From: Bacteroidota bacterium
Lineage (GTDB): Bacteria > Bacteroidota > Bacteroidia > Flavobacteriales_D > Crocinitomicaceae
Assembly (NCBI GenBank): GCA_016866375.1
Contig: VGMK01000001.1
Span: 1-44,227, forward strand
DNA: 44,227 nt
Direction of reading: 5' to 3'
The notes beneath the pieces were generated by a model. The model saw only the letters and a list, made by a program, of their open reading frames with translations, did not search any database and had not been told where the DNA came from. Made by a program: the position numbers and the translations under genes. This document shows, in pieces, positions 1 through 7,551 of the stretch. How positions within the stretch are numbered: position 1 is the first letter of the stretch; every line of letters starts with the position of its first letter.

Positions 1-13
1 TTTCTATTTTTTT

Positions 14-43
14 TCGCTTTTTTAAATAGAAGTTTTAAATTTG
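14..43 (+). promoter_or_regulatory. Bacteroidota-type promoter of tRNA-Gln
   Basis: The -7 box TAAATTTG (36-43) is an exact match to TAnnTTTG. A weak -33 element (TCG, 14-16) lies 19 bases upstream. The predicted start is near 50, just ahead of the mature tRNA at 54. The -33 match is poor, so the call rests on the -7 box and the position. Confidence 0.55.
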
Positions 44-53
44 CACCCCGCAA

Positions 54-129
54 TGGCCCATGGTGTAACTGGCAACACGTCTGATTTTGGTTCAGAAGAG
101 TCTAGGTTCGAGCCCTAGTGGGCCAACCA
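54..129 (+). tRNA. tRNA-Gln (anticodon TTG)
   Basis: A full cloverleaf can be drawn. The acceptor stem TGGCCCA (54-60) pairs with TGGGCCA (119-125), and the D stem is GTGT/ACAC. The anticodon stem TCTGA (80-84) pairs with TCAGA (92-96) around a loop with anticodon TTG at 87-89. The T stem CTAGG/CCTAG encloses TTCGAGC. The discriminator base is A126 and the CCA is encoded at 127-129. The 3' half is also the end of the recombinase reading frame on the other strand, so this tRNA is the likely integration target of the element to its right. Confidence 0.97.
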
Positions 130-1693
130 AAGCGGGGATTTTGGCTAAAATGTCAAAATCCCCGTTTTTATAAGCCTCTACAAGCTTCGTCAAATAAGGA
201 ATCGTAGAAAAAAGCAAATTTATTCTTGAAGTTCGATAATCGTCTTTTTTTCGATCGTAGAATATTCCTCCCGGAAACACCAAATTCTGTATTCTTTGCT
301 TACTGTTGAAATTTGCATTTTTCCAAGTGGAAGGGAGTTTCAGGGCTAGTTCAAGACACTTTTCAGCTGATTTTTCAATGTTCGATAACTGATTTTGGCT
401 ATCATCCAATTCTGATTCAATTTGTCGAATGTTTTCTCGGAATTTTTCTCGGAATTTATAATAAACTGCTTGATCAATTTCACCCGTAAAAAATCGTTCT
501 TCGGCTCCTTCTAATTTTTGTTTTAACTGTGCTAGTTCTACCTGTAAGGCTTTTTTATCCTCAGATTTGACTTCTGTTCGTTCACTCAATAGATGAAGTA
601 GCATCTTTTTGAAAAGGGGTTTCAGAGCCTTGTCGAATGTGAAACCTTTCAATAAATCTTCGAATTTCAGATGTAAAACCTTTTGGCTGCGATTATTTGC
701 ACAACCCTTTAAATTGCACTTGTAATAGTATAAGCCCCTAGGCTTCACTAAATAACCAGTCATGCTTGTTCCACAACATTCGCATTTCAAAAATTGCTTC
801 ATTGGTAAATCTTCCACCTCTTGTTCAATTTTGTAGCCACTCGTAAACTTTACAAGATTTTGATGAACCTTTAAAAAGGTATTCTTTGAAACAAGAGGAG
901 GATGTTTCCCTTCAATCATTTCACCCGGAACCAATTTAGAAACAATAAACCCACAATAGAATGGATTTGCAAAGAACCGAGACAAGCGCTTGGCGGGAAT
1001 ATTCCAACCACGTGCACTTAATCGTTTGGCTATTTCCACCAAACTAAGGTCGTCATTTGCTTTCCATTCAAAGGCCTTTTTTAGCAATTTGCCTGTATCA
1101 TTGATGATCAACGTGTGTAGGTCGGCAGTTTTTCCTTGGTTAACGTTTGTATAGCCTGTAGGTGGCATAAACGGCCAGTAACCTTGCTTCAATTTTTCGA
1201 TCATTCCGGTCATAGACTTGTCTCTACGTAACTGGTTATCAAATTCACTGAATAGGTGATAGATTCCTTCCATGAAGTTTCCAGAAGGATCATTATGATC
1301 AATTGATTGAGTTACAGAAACGACTTTTACCCCTCGCTTTTTGAGTTCGTGCGAAATAAATGCACCACTTGGACCACTTCTGCTAAAGCGATCATAAGAA
1401 TAGACTATCACAAACCCAATGGACTTTTTGCGCTTTACAAAGCTTAGCATTTTTTGAAACTCCGTTCGTTCGTCGTCTTTTGCACTTTCATACGTGCCAC
1501 CAAAAAAATCAACAACATCTAAACCCTTCTCCTCAGCATATTTTTTACAATGCTTCAGCTGAGTGTCCAAACTCGCATTGTTGTCTGCTTGTTCTTTCGT
1601 GCTGACGCGTGTATATATGACGGCTTCAGTTTTAGCAACCTGACGCAATTCATCGCCTTTGGAAAATCGTTTAAATCTTATGTCTACTTGCAT
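92..1693 (-). CDS. Large serine recombinase (integrase)
   Basis: This is a site-specific DNA recombinase, probably the integrase of the element. The N-terminal resolvase-type catalytic domain contains AVIYTRVSTKEQ with the nucleophilic serine, and later YSYDRFSRSG. A recombinase domain follows (PPTGYTN...). Next comes a zinc ribbon with two cysteine pairs (CECCG ... CNLKGC), then a long C-terminal coiled coil. At about 533 residues it has normal length for the large serine family. I prefer the ATG at 1693 (MQVDIRF); a TTG lies three codons upstream. The last codons (…GPLGLEPRLF) are read antisense through the terminator and the 3' half of tRNA-Gln, so the stop codon is supplied by the target site. 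The family call is firm; that it targets this tRNA is inferred from the overlap. Confidence 0.93.
   Translation of the reverse strand: MQVDIRFKRFSKGDELRQVAKTEAVIYTRVSTKEQADNNASLDTQLKHCKKYAEEKGLDVVDFFGGTYESAKDDERTEFQKMLSFVKRKKSIGFVIVYSYDRFSRSGPSGAFISHELKKRGVKVVSVTQSIDHNDPSGNFMEGIYHLFSEFDNQLRRDKSMTGMIEKLKQGYWPFMPPTGYTNVNQGKTADLHTLIINDTGKLLKKAFEWKANDDLSLVEIAKRLSARGWNIPAKRLSRFFANPFYCGFIVSKLVPGEMIEGKHPPLVSKNTFLKVHQNLVKFTSGYKIEQEVEDLPMKQFLKCECCGTSMTGYLVKPRGLYYYKCNLKGCANNRSQKVLHLKFEDLLKGFTFDKALKPLFKKMLLHLLSERTEVKSEDKKALQVELAQLKQKLEGAEERFFTGEIDQAVYYKFREKFRENIRQIESELDDSQNQLSNIEKSAEKCLELALKLPSTWKNANFNSKQRIQNLVFPGGIFYDRKKDDYRTSRINLLFSTIPYLTKLVEAYKNGDFDILAKIPALVGPLGLEPRLF
133..169. terminator. Rho-independent terminator after tRNA-Gln
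   Basis: A perfect 11-bp stem, CGGGGATTTTG (133-143) and CAAAATCCCCG (154-164), with a 10-base loop, is followed by five T on the plus strand. It ends the tRNA transcript. It also lies inside the last codons of the recombinase frame on the minus strand, so it may act in both directions. No equally good T-run follows on the minus side. Confidence 0.85.
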
Positions 1694-1832
1694 ATTGCTC
1701 AATTACTATTAAACAAAGTTCTTCCATCTGTTCCAACAGAAGTTGTGCAATTTCATCCGAAATCTTTCCTTCTGTTAATGTTTGTAAGTCCTTTACTGTT
1801 GGTTTTTCAAATTTTCGTATTTTTTTAATCAA
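1671..1832 (-). CDS. Small acidic protein upstream of the recombinase
   Basis: A 53-residue frame starting at TTG (1832) overlaps the first codons of the recombinase by 23 bases, which suggests translational coupling. The sequence looks like real protein. A short basic N-terminus (MIKKIRKFEKP) is followed by an acidic amphipathic helix (SDEIAQLLLEQMEELC). I do not recognise a family. It may be an accessory factor of the recombinase, judged from position only. The non-ATG start and short length limit confidence. Confidence 0.5.
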   Translation of the reverse strand: MIKKIRKFEKPTVKDLQTLTEGKISDEIAQLLLEQMEELCLIVIEQYASRHKI

Positions 1833-1897
1833 ACTTTAATTCACAGGTGTTTCCGGTCCGGGTTTCGGTTACGGGAAACGGGTTTTCAATGGTCCAT

Positions 1898-2824
1898 TTA
1901 TTTGGTGCCCTCATTTATTTTCATCAGAATTTTATTCTCAAAATCAACGATCTTGCCTTTTTGTGTTTTCAAGGAAATCATTTGGTAGCCATTTTTTGCA
2001 ATTACATCAAAAAATCTATGTTCAAGGGTTATGTTACTTTTTTCAACAATTTCCAAAAGGTCAGGTTCACCATTCTTGAAGCGAATGGTGATGGATGTGG
2101 CATCGTTTTTTCGAATATATTCTAAAATTTTTAATTCTGTCTTGGTCAACAAAGATGATTTTGATAACAACGACTCTGGTGACCATTCGTTGATTAAACT
2201 TCGGTAAGCTTCAGCGAAGCTTAGACAGAAATAGGGCTTTGAAACGAACGCTGCAAATTCCTCTTCCGTGGTGAGGTACTCATTATGTTTTGATGCCTCA
2301 TAGATAATATATTCACCGTCTTTATTCACAATGCAATGAAACCTTTTACGATATATAATTGTTGCCATTACAGCAGAGTCAAATATTGGTGGTCCGTCCT
2401 TATCAAATTGACTTATTAATTCTTCTGGGCTCATAGGCGAATCCATTTTCGAATTCAATTTGTCTAGAATTTGCTTTAGAAATTGCGGATCTAGCTCGTT
2501 TAAATCGACTTTTGGTTCGAGAAGGTTATTTTTTAGTTCCTTAATCGTACCGAGACTAATGCCCAAAGAGCGCATTTGCTGGATCAGCTTAATCCAGATG
2601 CTTTGAGCAAGGGTGTATTTCCGACGTAGACCTGGTCCTTTAATTTTGGGAAGTATTTCTTGCTTGTCCCAATAGGTTGCATCTCGGGGTGCAATCTTTA
2701 GGTCATTGATGCTGTATCTCGCTTGATTCATGGATTCTGCCAATTGTGGAAATTCTTCCGTTAGCACTGCTTCGGAAAGAAAATTGAATTCATCGGTGGA
2801 CAATATTTTTTTTTCTACATTCAT
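1898..2824 (-). CDS. MerR-like DNA-binding regulator of the element
   Basis: A 308-residue protein. Residues about 37-105 resemble a MerR-type winged helix: RYSINDLKIAPRDATYWDKQ, then RRKYTLAQSIWIKLIQQM and a helix GISLGTIKELKNNL. The remaining 200 residues match nothing I know and may hold a ligand-binding or dimerisation region. The start codon lies next to the divergent promoter at 2827-2856, so it could regulate both itself and the 2883 gene. It sits between the recombinase and small element genes, which fits an element-encoded control protein. The DNA-binding call is moderate; its targets are inferred. Confidence 0.65.
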   Translation of the reverse strand: MNVEKKILSTDEFNFLSEAVLTEEFPQLAESMNQARYSINDLKIAPRDATYWDKQEILPKIKGPGLRRKYTLAQSIWIKLIQQMRSLGISLGTIKELKNNLLEPKVDLNELDPQFLKQILDKLNSKMDSPMSPEELISQFDKDGPPIFDSAVMATIIYRKRFHCIVNKDGEYIIYEASKHNEYLTTEEEFAAFVSKPYFCLSFAEAYRSLINEWSPESLLSKSSLLTKTELKILEYIRKNDATSITIRFKNGEPDLLEIVEKSNITLEHRFFDVIAKNGYQMISLKTQKGKIVDFENKILMKINEGTK

Positions 2825-2826
2825 AA

Positions 2827-2856
2827 TTGACAGTATTGTAAATTAATATATCTTTG
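2827..2856 (+). promoter_or_regulatory. Bacteroidota-type promoter for the 2883 operon
   Basis: TTG at 2827-2829 and TATCTTTG at 2849-2856 are separated by exactly 19 bases. This matches the TTG-N19-TAnnTTTG arrangement of the main sigma factor in this phylum. Transcription would start about 2863, 20 bases before the start codon at 2883. It abuts the start of the divergent MerR-like gene. Confidence 0.7.
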
Positions 2857-2882
2857 CAAAAGAACGAAATATTTTTAAAATT

Positions 2883-3305
2883 ATGAAACAAAAAGAAAAA
2901 AAACAAGAAAATCCCTCTCCACTAGCGCTTAGGATTTGCGATTGTGGTTGCGGTATTGAGTTCCAGCCTAAAAGGGCGGACCAATTTCACCTTAACTCAA
3001 ATCATTATGATTTTGCTTACAATCATGGCCCGCGTAAAGAAAAGTATGCTGAAGAGAGAAAGGTAACTAAAGCGATTCGAAAAAACGATCGCATCCTAGA
3101 AAAGTATTTTCGGATGTTCAAGAAGGATGTATTTCAATTGCACCTTTTAATTGTTGAGGCGGATGGTTTCAACGAAGGAATGTTCACAAGGGTAATTGAA
3201 ATACCTGTTCAAAGTGTTAGCAAACACTTTCATGTTATATTGAAATACTGCTTCAGAATCATCAAACAAGGAAATATTAATTACATCGAAATACGTAAAT
3301 TATGA
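2883..3305 (+). CDS. Small protein with a cysteine-rich zinc-finger-like N-terminus
   Basis: A 140-residue protein of unknown function. Residues about 18-45 carry clustered Cys and His (CDCGCGIEFQPKRADQFH…) and recall FCS-type zinc fingers, which are frequent in genes of mobile elements. The C-terminal part is basic and hydrophobic, with no recognised domain. It follows the promoter at 2827-2856 and its stop overlaps the next start (ATGA). It probably belongs to the mobile element. The role is not predictable from sequence. Confidence 0.6.
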   Translation: MKQKEKKQENPSPLALRICDCGCGIEFQPKRADQFHLNSNHYDFAYNHGPRKEKYAEERKVTKAIRKNDRILEKYFRMFKKDVFQLHLLIVEADGFNEGMFTRVIEIPVQSVSKHFHVILKYCFRIIKQGNINYIEIRKL

Positions 3306-3517
3306 TAGATACATTTCGAACAGTTCCGGCTTCGGAGCTTTTTGCCACGGAGATTGGCATTAGCGGAGCGCAACTCCCAACAAATGGCCCAGGAAGAAAA
3401 AATCCTTTGATCAAATATATTTTTGTCGGCGGTATTATTATTGGGGCCTTTATCTTGGCTTACCATCTACAGAATTCAGCGCCACCAAAAATTAAAAAAA
3501 GAGAAAATGATGAATGA
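3302..3517 (+). CDS. Small single-pass membrane protein
   Basis: A 71-residue protein with one clear membrane segment (about residues 37-56, YIFVGGIIIGAFILAYHL) and a charged tail. It overlaps the previous gene by four bases and the next by eleven, so all three are probably translated together. No family is recognised. Confidence 0.55.
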   Translation: MIDTFRTVPASELFATEIGISGAQLPTNGPGRKNPLIKYIFVGGIIIGAFILAYHLQNSAPPKIKKRENDE

Positions 3518-3674
3518 ACACACGAAAACTTCAAAGCCTTCAAAAACAGTCTTAACGCCAACCCATAAGGCAATAAAAACTACCGCAACAGCCATTCTTT
3601 TCATTGCGGGAACTTGGCTTATACTAAAAATAAGTAAGGAAATGTTGAAGGAATTGGAGGGTATGGGGTTGTAG
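3507..3674 (+). CDS. Small single-pass membrane protein
   Basis: A 55-residue frame from the ATG at 3507, overlapping the preceding gene. A basic N-terminal third (KTSKPSKTVLTPTHK) is followed by one membrane segment (TTATAILFIAGTWLILKI). Its stop codon lies within the hairpin at 3665-3692. Unknown function; likely last gene of the small element operon. Confidence 0.5.
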   Translation: MMNEHTKTSKPSKTVLTPTHKAIKTTATAILFIAGTWLILKISKEMLKELEGMGL

Positions 3675-3692
3675 CTTTCAAAATACAACCCC
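3665..3692. terminator. Strong hairpin at the end of the small operon
   Basis: GGGGTTGTA (3665-3673) and TACAACCCC (3684-3692) form a perfect 9-bp stem with a 10-base loop. It is followed by seven A rather than T on the plus strand, so it is not a classical plus-strand terminator. It marks the boundary between the element genes and the methyltransferase operon, and may stabilise or attenuate the transcript. Confidence 0.4.
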
Positions 3693-3847
3693 AAAAAAAG
3701 ACCTTTATGAACTAAAAATTCAGGTAAACGATTTAAAGCCTATTCAGCGGTTTATGAGGGGGATTGAAGTTGATGTTAATACAAAGTAATATCGTGTATA
3801 AATCCAACTTTTCTTTATATCTTCATGCCCTACTACAAAAACTATTC

Positions 3848-4036
3848 ATGAACAGGATCAAAGAAGTACTTCAGCAAAAAGGCATAAAGCAAACCTGGTT
3901 GGCTGAGAAGTTGGGCAAAAGCTTCAATATTGTTAATGATTATTGCAATAATCGGAGACAACCAAGTATTGAAACTTTATTCAAAATTTCAGAATTAATG
4001 AATGTTAATGTCAGAGAATTGCTAAATGAAAAATAA
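3848..4036 (+). CDS. XRE-type regulator of the methyltransferase operon
   Basis: A 62-residue helix-turn-helix protein from the ATG at 3848 (MNRIKEVLQQKGIKQTWLAE). It carries the usual XRE signature: KQTWLAEKLGKS, then the recognition helix region NIVNDYCNNRRQPSIETL and a KISELMNVNVRELL end. It overlaps the methyltransferase gene by eleven bases. Small regulators of this type control many restriction-modification operons, so this is likely the controller, although family members also occur in toxin-antitoxin and prophage loci. A longer frame upstream has no domain support. Confidence 0.85.
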   Translation: MNRIKEVLQQKGIKQTWLAEKLGKSFNIVNDYCNNRRQPSIETLFKISELMNVNVRELLNEK

Positions 4037-5348
4037 TAATAAAGTGAGATTTATTGATTTGTTTGCTGGTTTAGGAGGGATCAGGATTGGTTTTGAACAA
4101 GCTGCTTTAGAAACTGGTTTTAAAGCAGAGTGTGTATTTACCTCTGAAATAAAAACTTCTGCAATAGCAGCACTTCAAAATAATTTTGAGCATCATGATT
4201 TGGCAGGTGATATAACCAAGATACATGCTAATCAAATTCCAGATTTTGATGTTTTGCTCGCAGGTTTTCCATGCCAAGCTTTCAGCGTTGCAGGCAAACA
4301 AAAAGGTTTTGTCGACACAAGAGGGACTTTGTTTTTTGACATCGAGAGGATTCTAGAAGAAAAAAAACCTCATGGTTTTATATTAGAGAATGTTGAAGGC
4401 TTAGTTTTACATGATAGGTTAAATAAATCTGATAAAATTGGTCAAACACTTGAAACAATTTTGAATTCATTAAAAAAGAAATATAAAGTCAACTATAGGG
4501 TTTTAGACTCCAAGGAATTTGGTGTTCCTCAATCCAGAAGAAGAATCTTTATTGTTGGAACGAGAAAAAAAATAATTAATCTGGAAAATTTTGATAAACA
4601 CATAAATACAGTTGGAACAATCTTAGAAAATGATGTAGAATTCTCAAACACAAAATTCAGCAAATTGTTACTGAAATACTATAAGCCTGAAGAGCTGGAG
4701 GGTAAATTCATCAAAGATAAACGTGGAGGTTCAAAAAATATTCATAGTTGGGATATTGAAGCAAAAGGAAAAGTATCTAACGTTCAAAAAGAACTTTTGA
4801 ATAGGCTTTTTAAAGAGCGTAGAAAGAAGCATTGGGCTACAAAAATAGGCATTGATTGGATGGACGGTATGCCTTTAACACACGATCAAATCGGTTCTTT
4901 TTTTAATCATAAAGATTTGCATAAATTTTTGGATGACTTGGTTGAAAAAGGGTATTTAACGTTAGAACACCCAAAGAAAAAAATTCTCACGAATGATGCT
5001 CCACCCGTATTCGACCGAGTCCCTGACACTACTAAACCTAAGGGATATAATATAACCTCTGGTAAACTAAGTTTTGAATACAGTCATTTTTTAAATCCAA
5101 ATGCAATAGCTCCGACTCTAGTTGCTATGGATATGGACACAATAGGTGTTGTTGGAGAAAAAGGTATAAGAAAGCTAACAATACGTGAAGGTCTTCGTCT
5201 TTTTGGTTTTCCTGACACATACAATTTAGACTTTTTATGTGATTCAGAATTAAATAAAAGAAAAGCATATGATTTACTGGGTAATTCAGTATGTGTACCT
5301 GTTGTAAAGGCAGTATCGAAAAGGTTATTAGAAAATCTTGAATTATGA
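4026..5348 (+). CDS. DNA (cytosine-5-)-methyltransferase
   Basis: A 440-residue m5C DNA methyltransferase that transfers a methyl group from S-adenosylmethionine to cytosine. The ordered motifs are visible: motif I FIDLFAGLGGIRIGFE (residues 9-24); motif IV GFPCQAFS with the catalytic Cys83; motif VI ENVEG (121-125); motif VIII QSRRRIFIVG; and a C-terminal LGNSVCVPVV (motif X). The stretch between motif VIII and the C-terminal motifs (about residues 190-350) is long and should be the target recognition domain. The gene overlaps its neighbours on both sides, and the next start is at its stop (ATGA). It probably protects host DNA from the nuclease components downstream. Confidence 0.95.
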   Translation: MKNNNKVRFIDLFAGLGGIRIGFEQAALETGFKAECVFTSEIKTSAIAALQNNFEHHDLAGDITKIHANQIPDFDVLLAGFPCQAFSVAGKQKGFVDTRGTLFFDIERILEEKKPHGFILENVEGLVLHDRLNKSDKIGQTLETILNSLKKKYKVNYRVLDSKEFGVPQSRRRIFIVGTRKKIINLENFDKHINTVGTILENDVEFSNTKFSKLLLKYYKPEELEGKFIKDKRGGSKNIHSWDIEAKGKVSNVQKELLNRLFKERRKKHWATKIGIDWMDGMPLTHDQIGSFFNHKDLHKFLDDLVEKGYLTLEHPKKKILTNDAPPVFDRVPDTTKPKGYNITSGKLSFEYSHFLNPNAIAPTLVAMDMDTIGVVGEKGIRKLTIREGLRLFGFPDTYNLDFLCDSELNKRKAYDLLGNSVCVPVVKAVSKRLLENLEL

Positions 5349-6256
5349 CCCCTGAAAAATTAAAATTCGAAGAATTATTGGCAACAACAACAATGTTTTT
5401 CGTAGAGAACGAGATAGAACAAAAATATTCTGATCGAATAGAATTAATTGTTTCTGATCTTAGAACAAAATTATCTCAAGTCAATAATGTAGAAGGATTA
5501 AAGAACTACATCCGTGAAGATAAAAAAGCTTTAGATAACCTACTTTGCCTTTTAAATATTTCAACAGAAAAGTTCAAACGCATTATTACTCTTTTGCGAC
5601 TAAATAAAAAATACACAATGTCAACAGAATGGTCACTTTCAAAAACCAGAAATTACATGGTGGAAAATGAGGCTTTTTTGAATGAAGTAACTGAATTGAT
5701 ATTAAATGGCGCAAATAACCCAAAATTCGAAGCGATTATTCCAAAATTTTATCTTGATAACTTCAAAATTGATATTGATGTAATATCCAGACTATCTAAC
5801 AAAGATGATTTGATTCGACTTGTAAAAGGTAATATCGAGACAAGTTACAACAATGATATTAGTCTAGCATACTCAAAGAGAATTATCGATTATCTAATCA
5901 AAATTTGTGAAAAAAATGGTCTTGATTATCAAGTAAAACCAGAAGTAAAATTTATAAATCGCGAGCCTTCTTTTACAATTCTCCATAACAATGCGATAAA
6001 AGGTATTATTGATATTTCATACATGATCACTACTTCCAGTTCTCAAACCCAATATGCGCGAAGAATTAAAGAAACATTTGAAATCCAAAAATCATATAAT
6101 GATTCACTCAACGAGTTTATTTATGTAATGATAATCGATGGTGCTGGCTGGTTTGGAAGACAATCTGATTTTCGATCTATTCACAAAACTTCAAGCCAAA
6201 TTTTAAATCTTAACACACTAGAAAGATTGGAAAAAATAATTAAAAATATAAACTAA
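5345..6256 (+). CDS. Candidate restriction endonuclease subunit
   Basis: A 303-residue protein translationally coupled to the methyltransferase. I do not recognise the family with certainty. The C-terminal half is more structured. A segment IDISYMITTSSSQTQYARRI is followed by IYVMIIDGAGWFGRQSD and an ILNLNTLERLEKII tail; a DGAGW-x-R-x-SD pattern of this kind recalls the C-termini of several type II restriction enzymes. Position right after the methyltransferase supports an endonuclease role. It could instead be a target-recognition or adaptor subunit of the helicase complex. The active site is not assigned. Confidence 0.5.
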   Translation: MTPEKLKFEELLATTTMFFVENEIEQKYSDRIELIVSDLRTKLSQVNNVEGLKNYIREDKKALDNLLCLLNISTEKFKRIITLLRLNKKYTMSTEWSLSKTRNYMVENEAFLNEVTELILNGANNPKFEAIIPKFYLDNFKIDIDVISRLSNKDDLIRLVKGNIETSYNNDISLAYSKRIIDYLIKICEKNGLDYQVKPEVKFINREPSFTILHNNAIKGIIDISYMITTSSSQTQYARRIKETFEIQKSYNDSLNEFIYVMIIDGAGWFGRQSDFRSIHKTSSQILNLNTLERLEKIIKNIN

Positions 6257-6261
6257 AAACT

Positions 6262-7551
6262 ATGACATCTGAAGAAAGAAAACAATTACTATCCGAAATT
6301 CAAAAAAAACATGAACCTTATACTACTGGCGTTCCTTTGGTTTTTCATGGAGAAAGAAAACAATTCAATGTTTATAGGATTCCACTTGATATTTTGACAT
6401 ACAATCCCTATAATGGACGAATTGGAAGTGTTGTTAAATCTTTTGAGAGACAAAATCATACTTTGGATGCCAACAATCCTGAAGACATTAAGATTATTGA
6501 GGATTTTTTATGGAAATCCAAGGAGACTGCCAACAAAAAAACTATAGAAAGTCTACTCAATGATCATCAACAAAAGTTCGGAATTGTAACAGCCGATGGA
6601 AAAATAATTGACGGGAATCGAAGGGCAAGTCTCTTAAACAAAATTTGGAATGACAATAGCATTGATGTCAATAAGAAACAACATTGTCAATATTTTTACG
6701 CAATTATACTTCCAACAGATGCTGATAAAAAGGAAATTCTTAGGCTCGAGACCACTTATCAAATGGGTGAAGATGCTAAAGTGGATTACAATCCTATAGA
6801 AAAGTATTTAAAATGTGGGGATTTAGATGCTGAAGGATTTACTGTTGATGAAATTGCTTCATTTATGGGTATTAACAAAGCAGAGGTCCAAACTCAACTT
6901 AGAGTTCTTAATTTAATGAATGATTATTTGGAATACTGTGGATATGATGGAATGTACACTCAACTAGGTAATAATGAAGACTCATTTATAAAATTAGAGT
7001 CTGCATTGAAAAAATATAAAGCGGGTGGTGTTACAAGTATGTGGGATTACGAACCAGACACCGATGTAACAGATTTAAAATCTTGTGCTTTCGATTACAT
7101 TAGGCTTGGATTTCATCAGGATGATTTTAGAGATATAATACGTACTCCTAAAACCTCATCTTCCAGCTTTTTTGCTTCAAAAGAAATTTGGGAGTCATTT
7201 AGAGATAAACATTTTTCAATTGTTGAGGAGATCCAAGAAACACCTGTTGATAACCTGATAAAAGAAAATCCATTAGCTGATGTAAGTCGTTTGTTAAAAA
7301 TGAGAGATAATGAATGGCGAGAAAAAGTCAAAGATAATCTTAATAGAAACTATGAAGAACATCACGATAAATTATCAAACAAGCAAGAATCAAATGAACC
7401 ACTAAGATTGTTAAACAAGGCTTTGGATGCTTTATTAAATATCAATAACAAATCGTTAAAATCTATTCCTTTTAATGAAGTAAATTCAAGAATTTATAGC
7501 ATTGAATCTAAACTAGATGAATTAAAGAATAGTATGTCTGGTAATGAGTAG
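6262..7551 (+). CDS. ParB/Srx-like domain protein
   Basis: A 429-residue protein with a ParB-like N-terminal domain. YRIPLDILTYNPYNGRI (about 38-54) is followed by the hallmark GKIIDGNRRASLL (113-125), the nucleotide-binding loop of the ParB/sulfiredoxin-like fold. A helix-turn-helix-like segment follows (FTVDEIASFMGINKAEVQTQ). The last third is charged and helical. ParB-like proteins in defence loci act as CTP/ATP-dependent DNA-binding switches or nucleases, but the activity here is not evident. It starts five bases after the previous stop and overlaps the SNF2 gene by eight, so it is part of the same operon. Confidence 0.8.
   Translation: MTSEERKQLLSEIQKKHEPYTTGVPLVFHGERKQFNVYRIPLDILTYNPYNGRIGSVVKSFERQNHTLDANNPEDIKIIEDFLWKSKETANKKTIESLLNDHQQKFGIVTADGKIIDGNRRASLLNKIWNDNSIDVNKKQHCQYFYAIILPTDADKKEILRLETTYQMGEDAKVDYNPIEKYLKCGDLDAEGFTVDEIASFMGINKAEVQTQLRVLNLMNDYLEYCGYDGMYTQLGNNEDSFIKLESALKKYKAGGVTSMWDYEPDTDVTDLKSCAFDYIRLGFHQDDFRDIIRTPKTSSSSFFASKEIWESFRDKHFSIVEEIQETPVDNLIKENPLADVSRLLKMRDNEWREKVKDNLNRNYEEHHDKLSNKQESNEPLRLLNKALDALLNINNKSLKSIPFNEVNSRIYSIESKLDELKNSMSGNE

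Noticed and set aside
1850..1895. GTTTCC…GGAAAC inverted repeat as a recombinase site or terminator
   Set aside because: The arms are six bases with a long spacer and no T-run; too weak to call.
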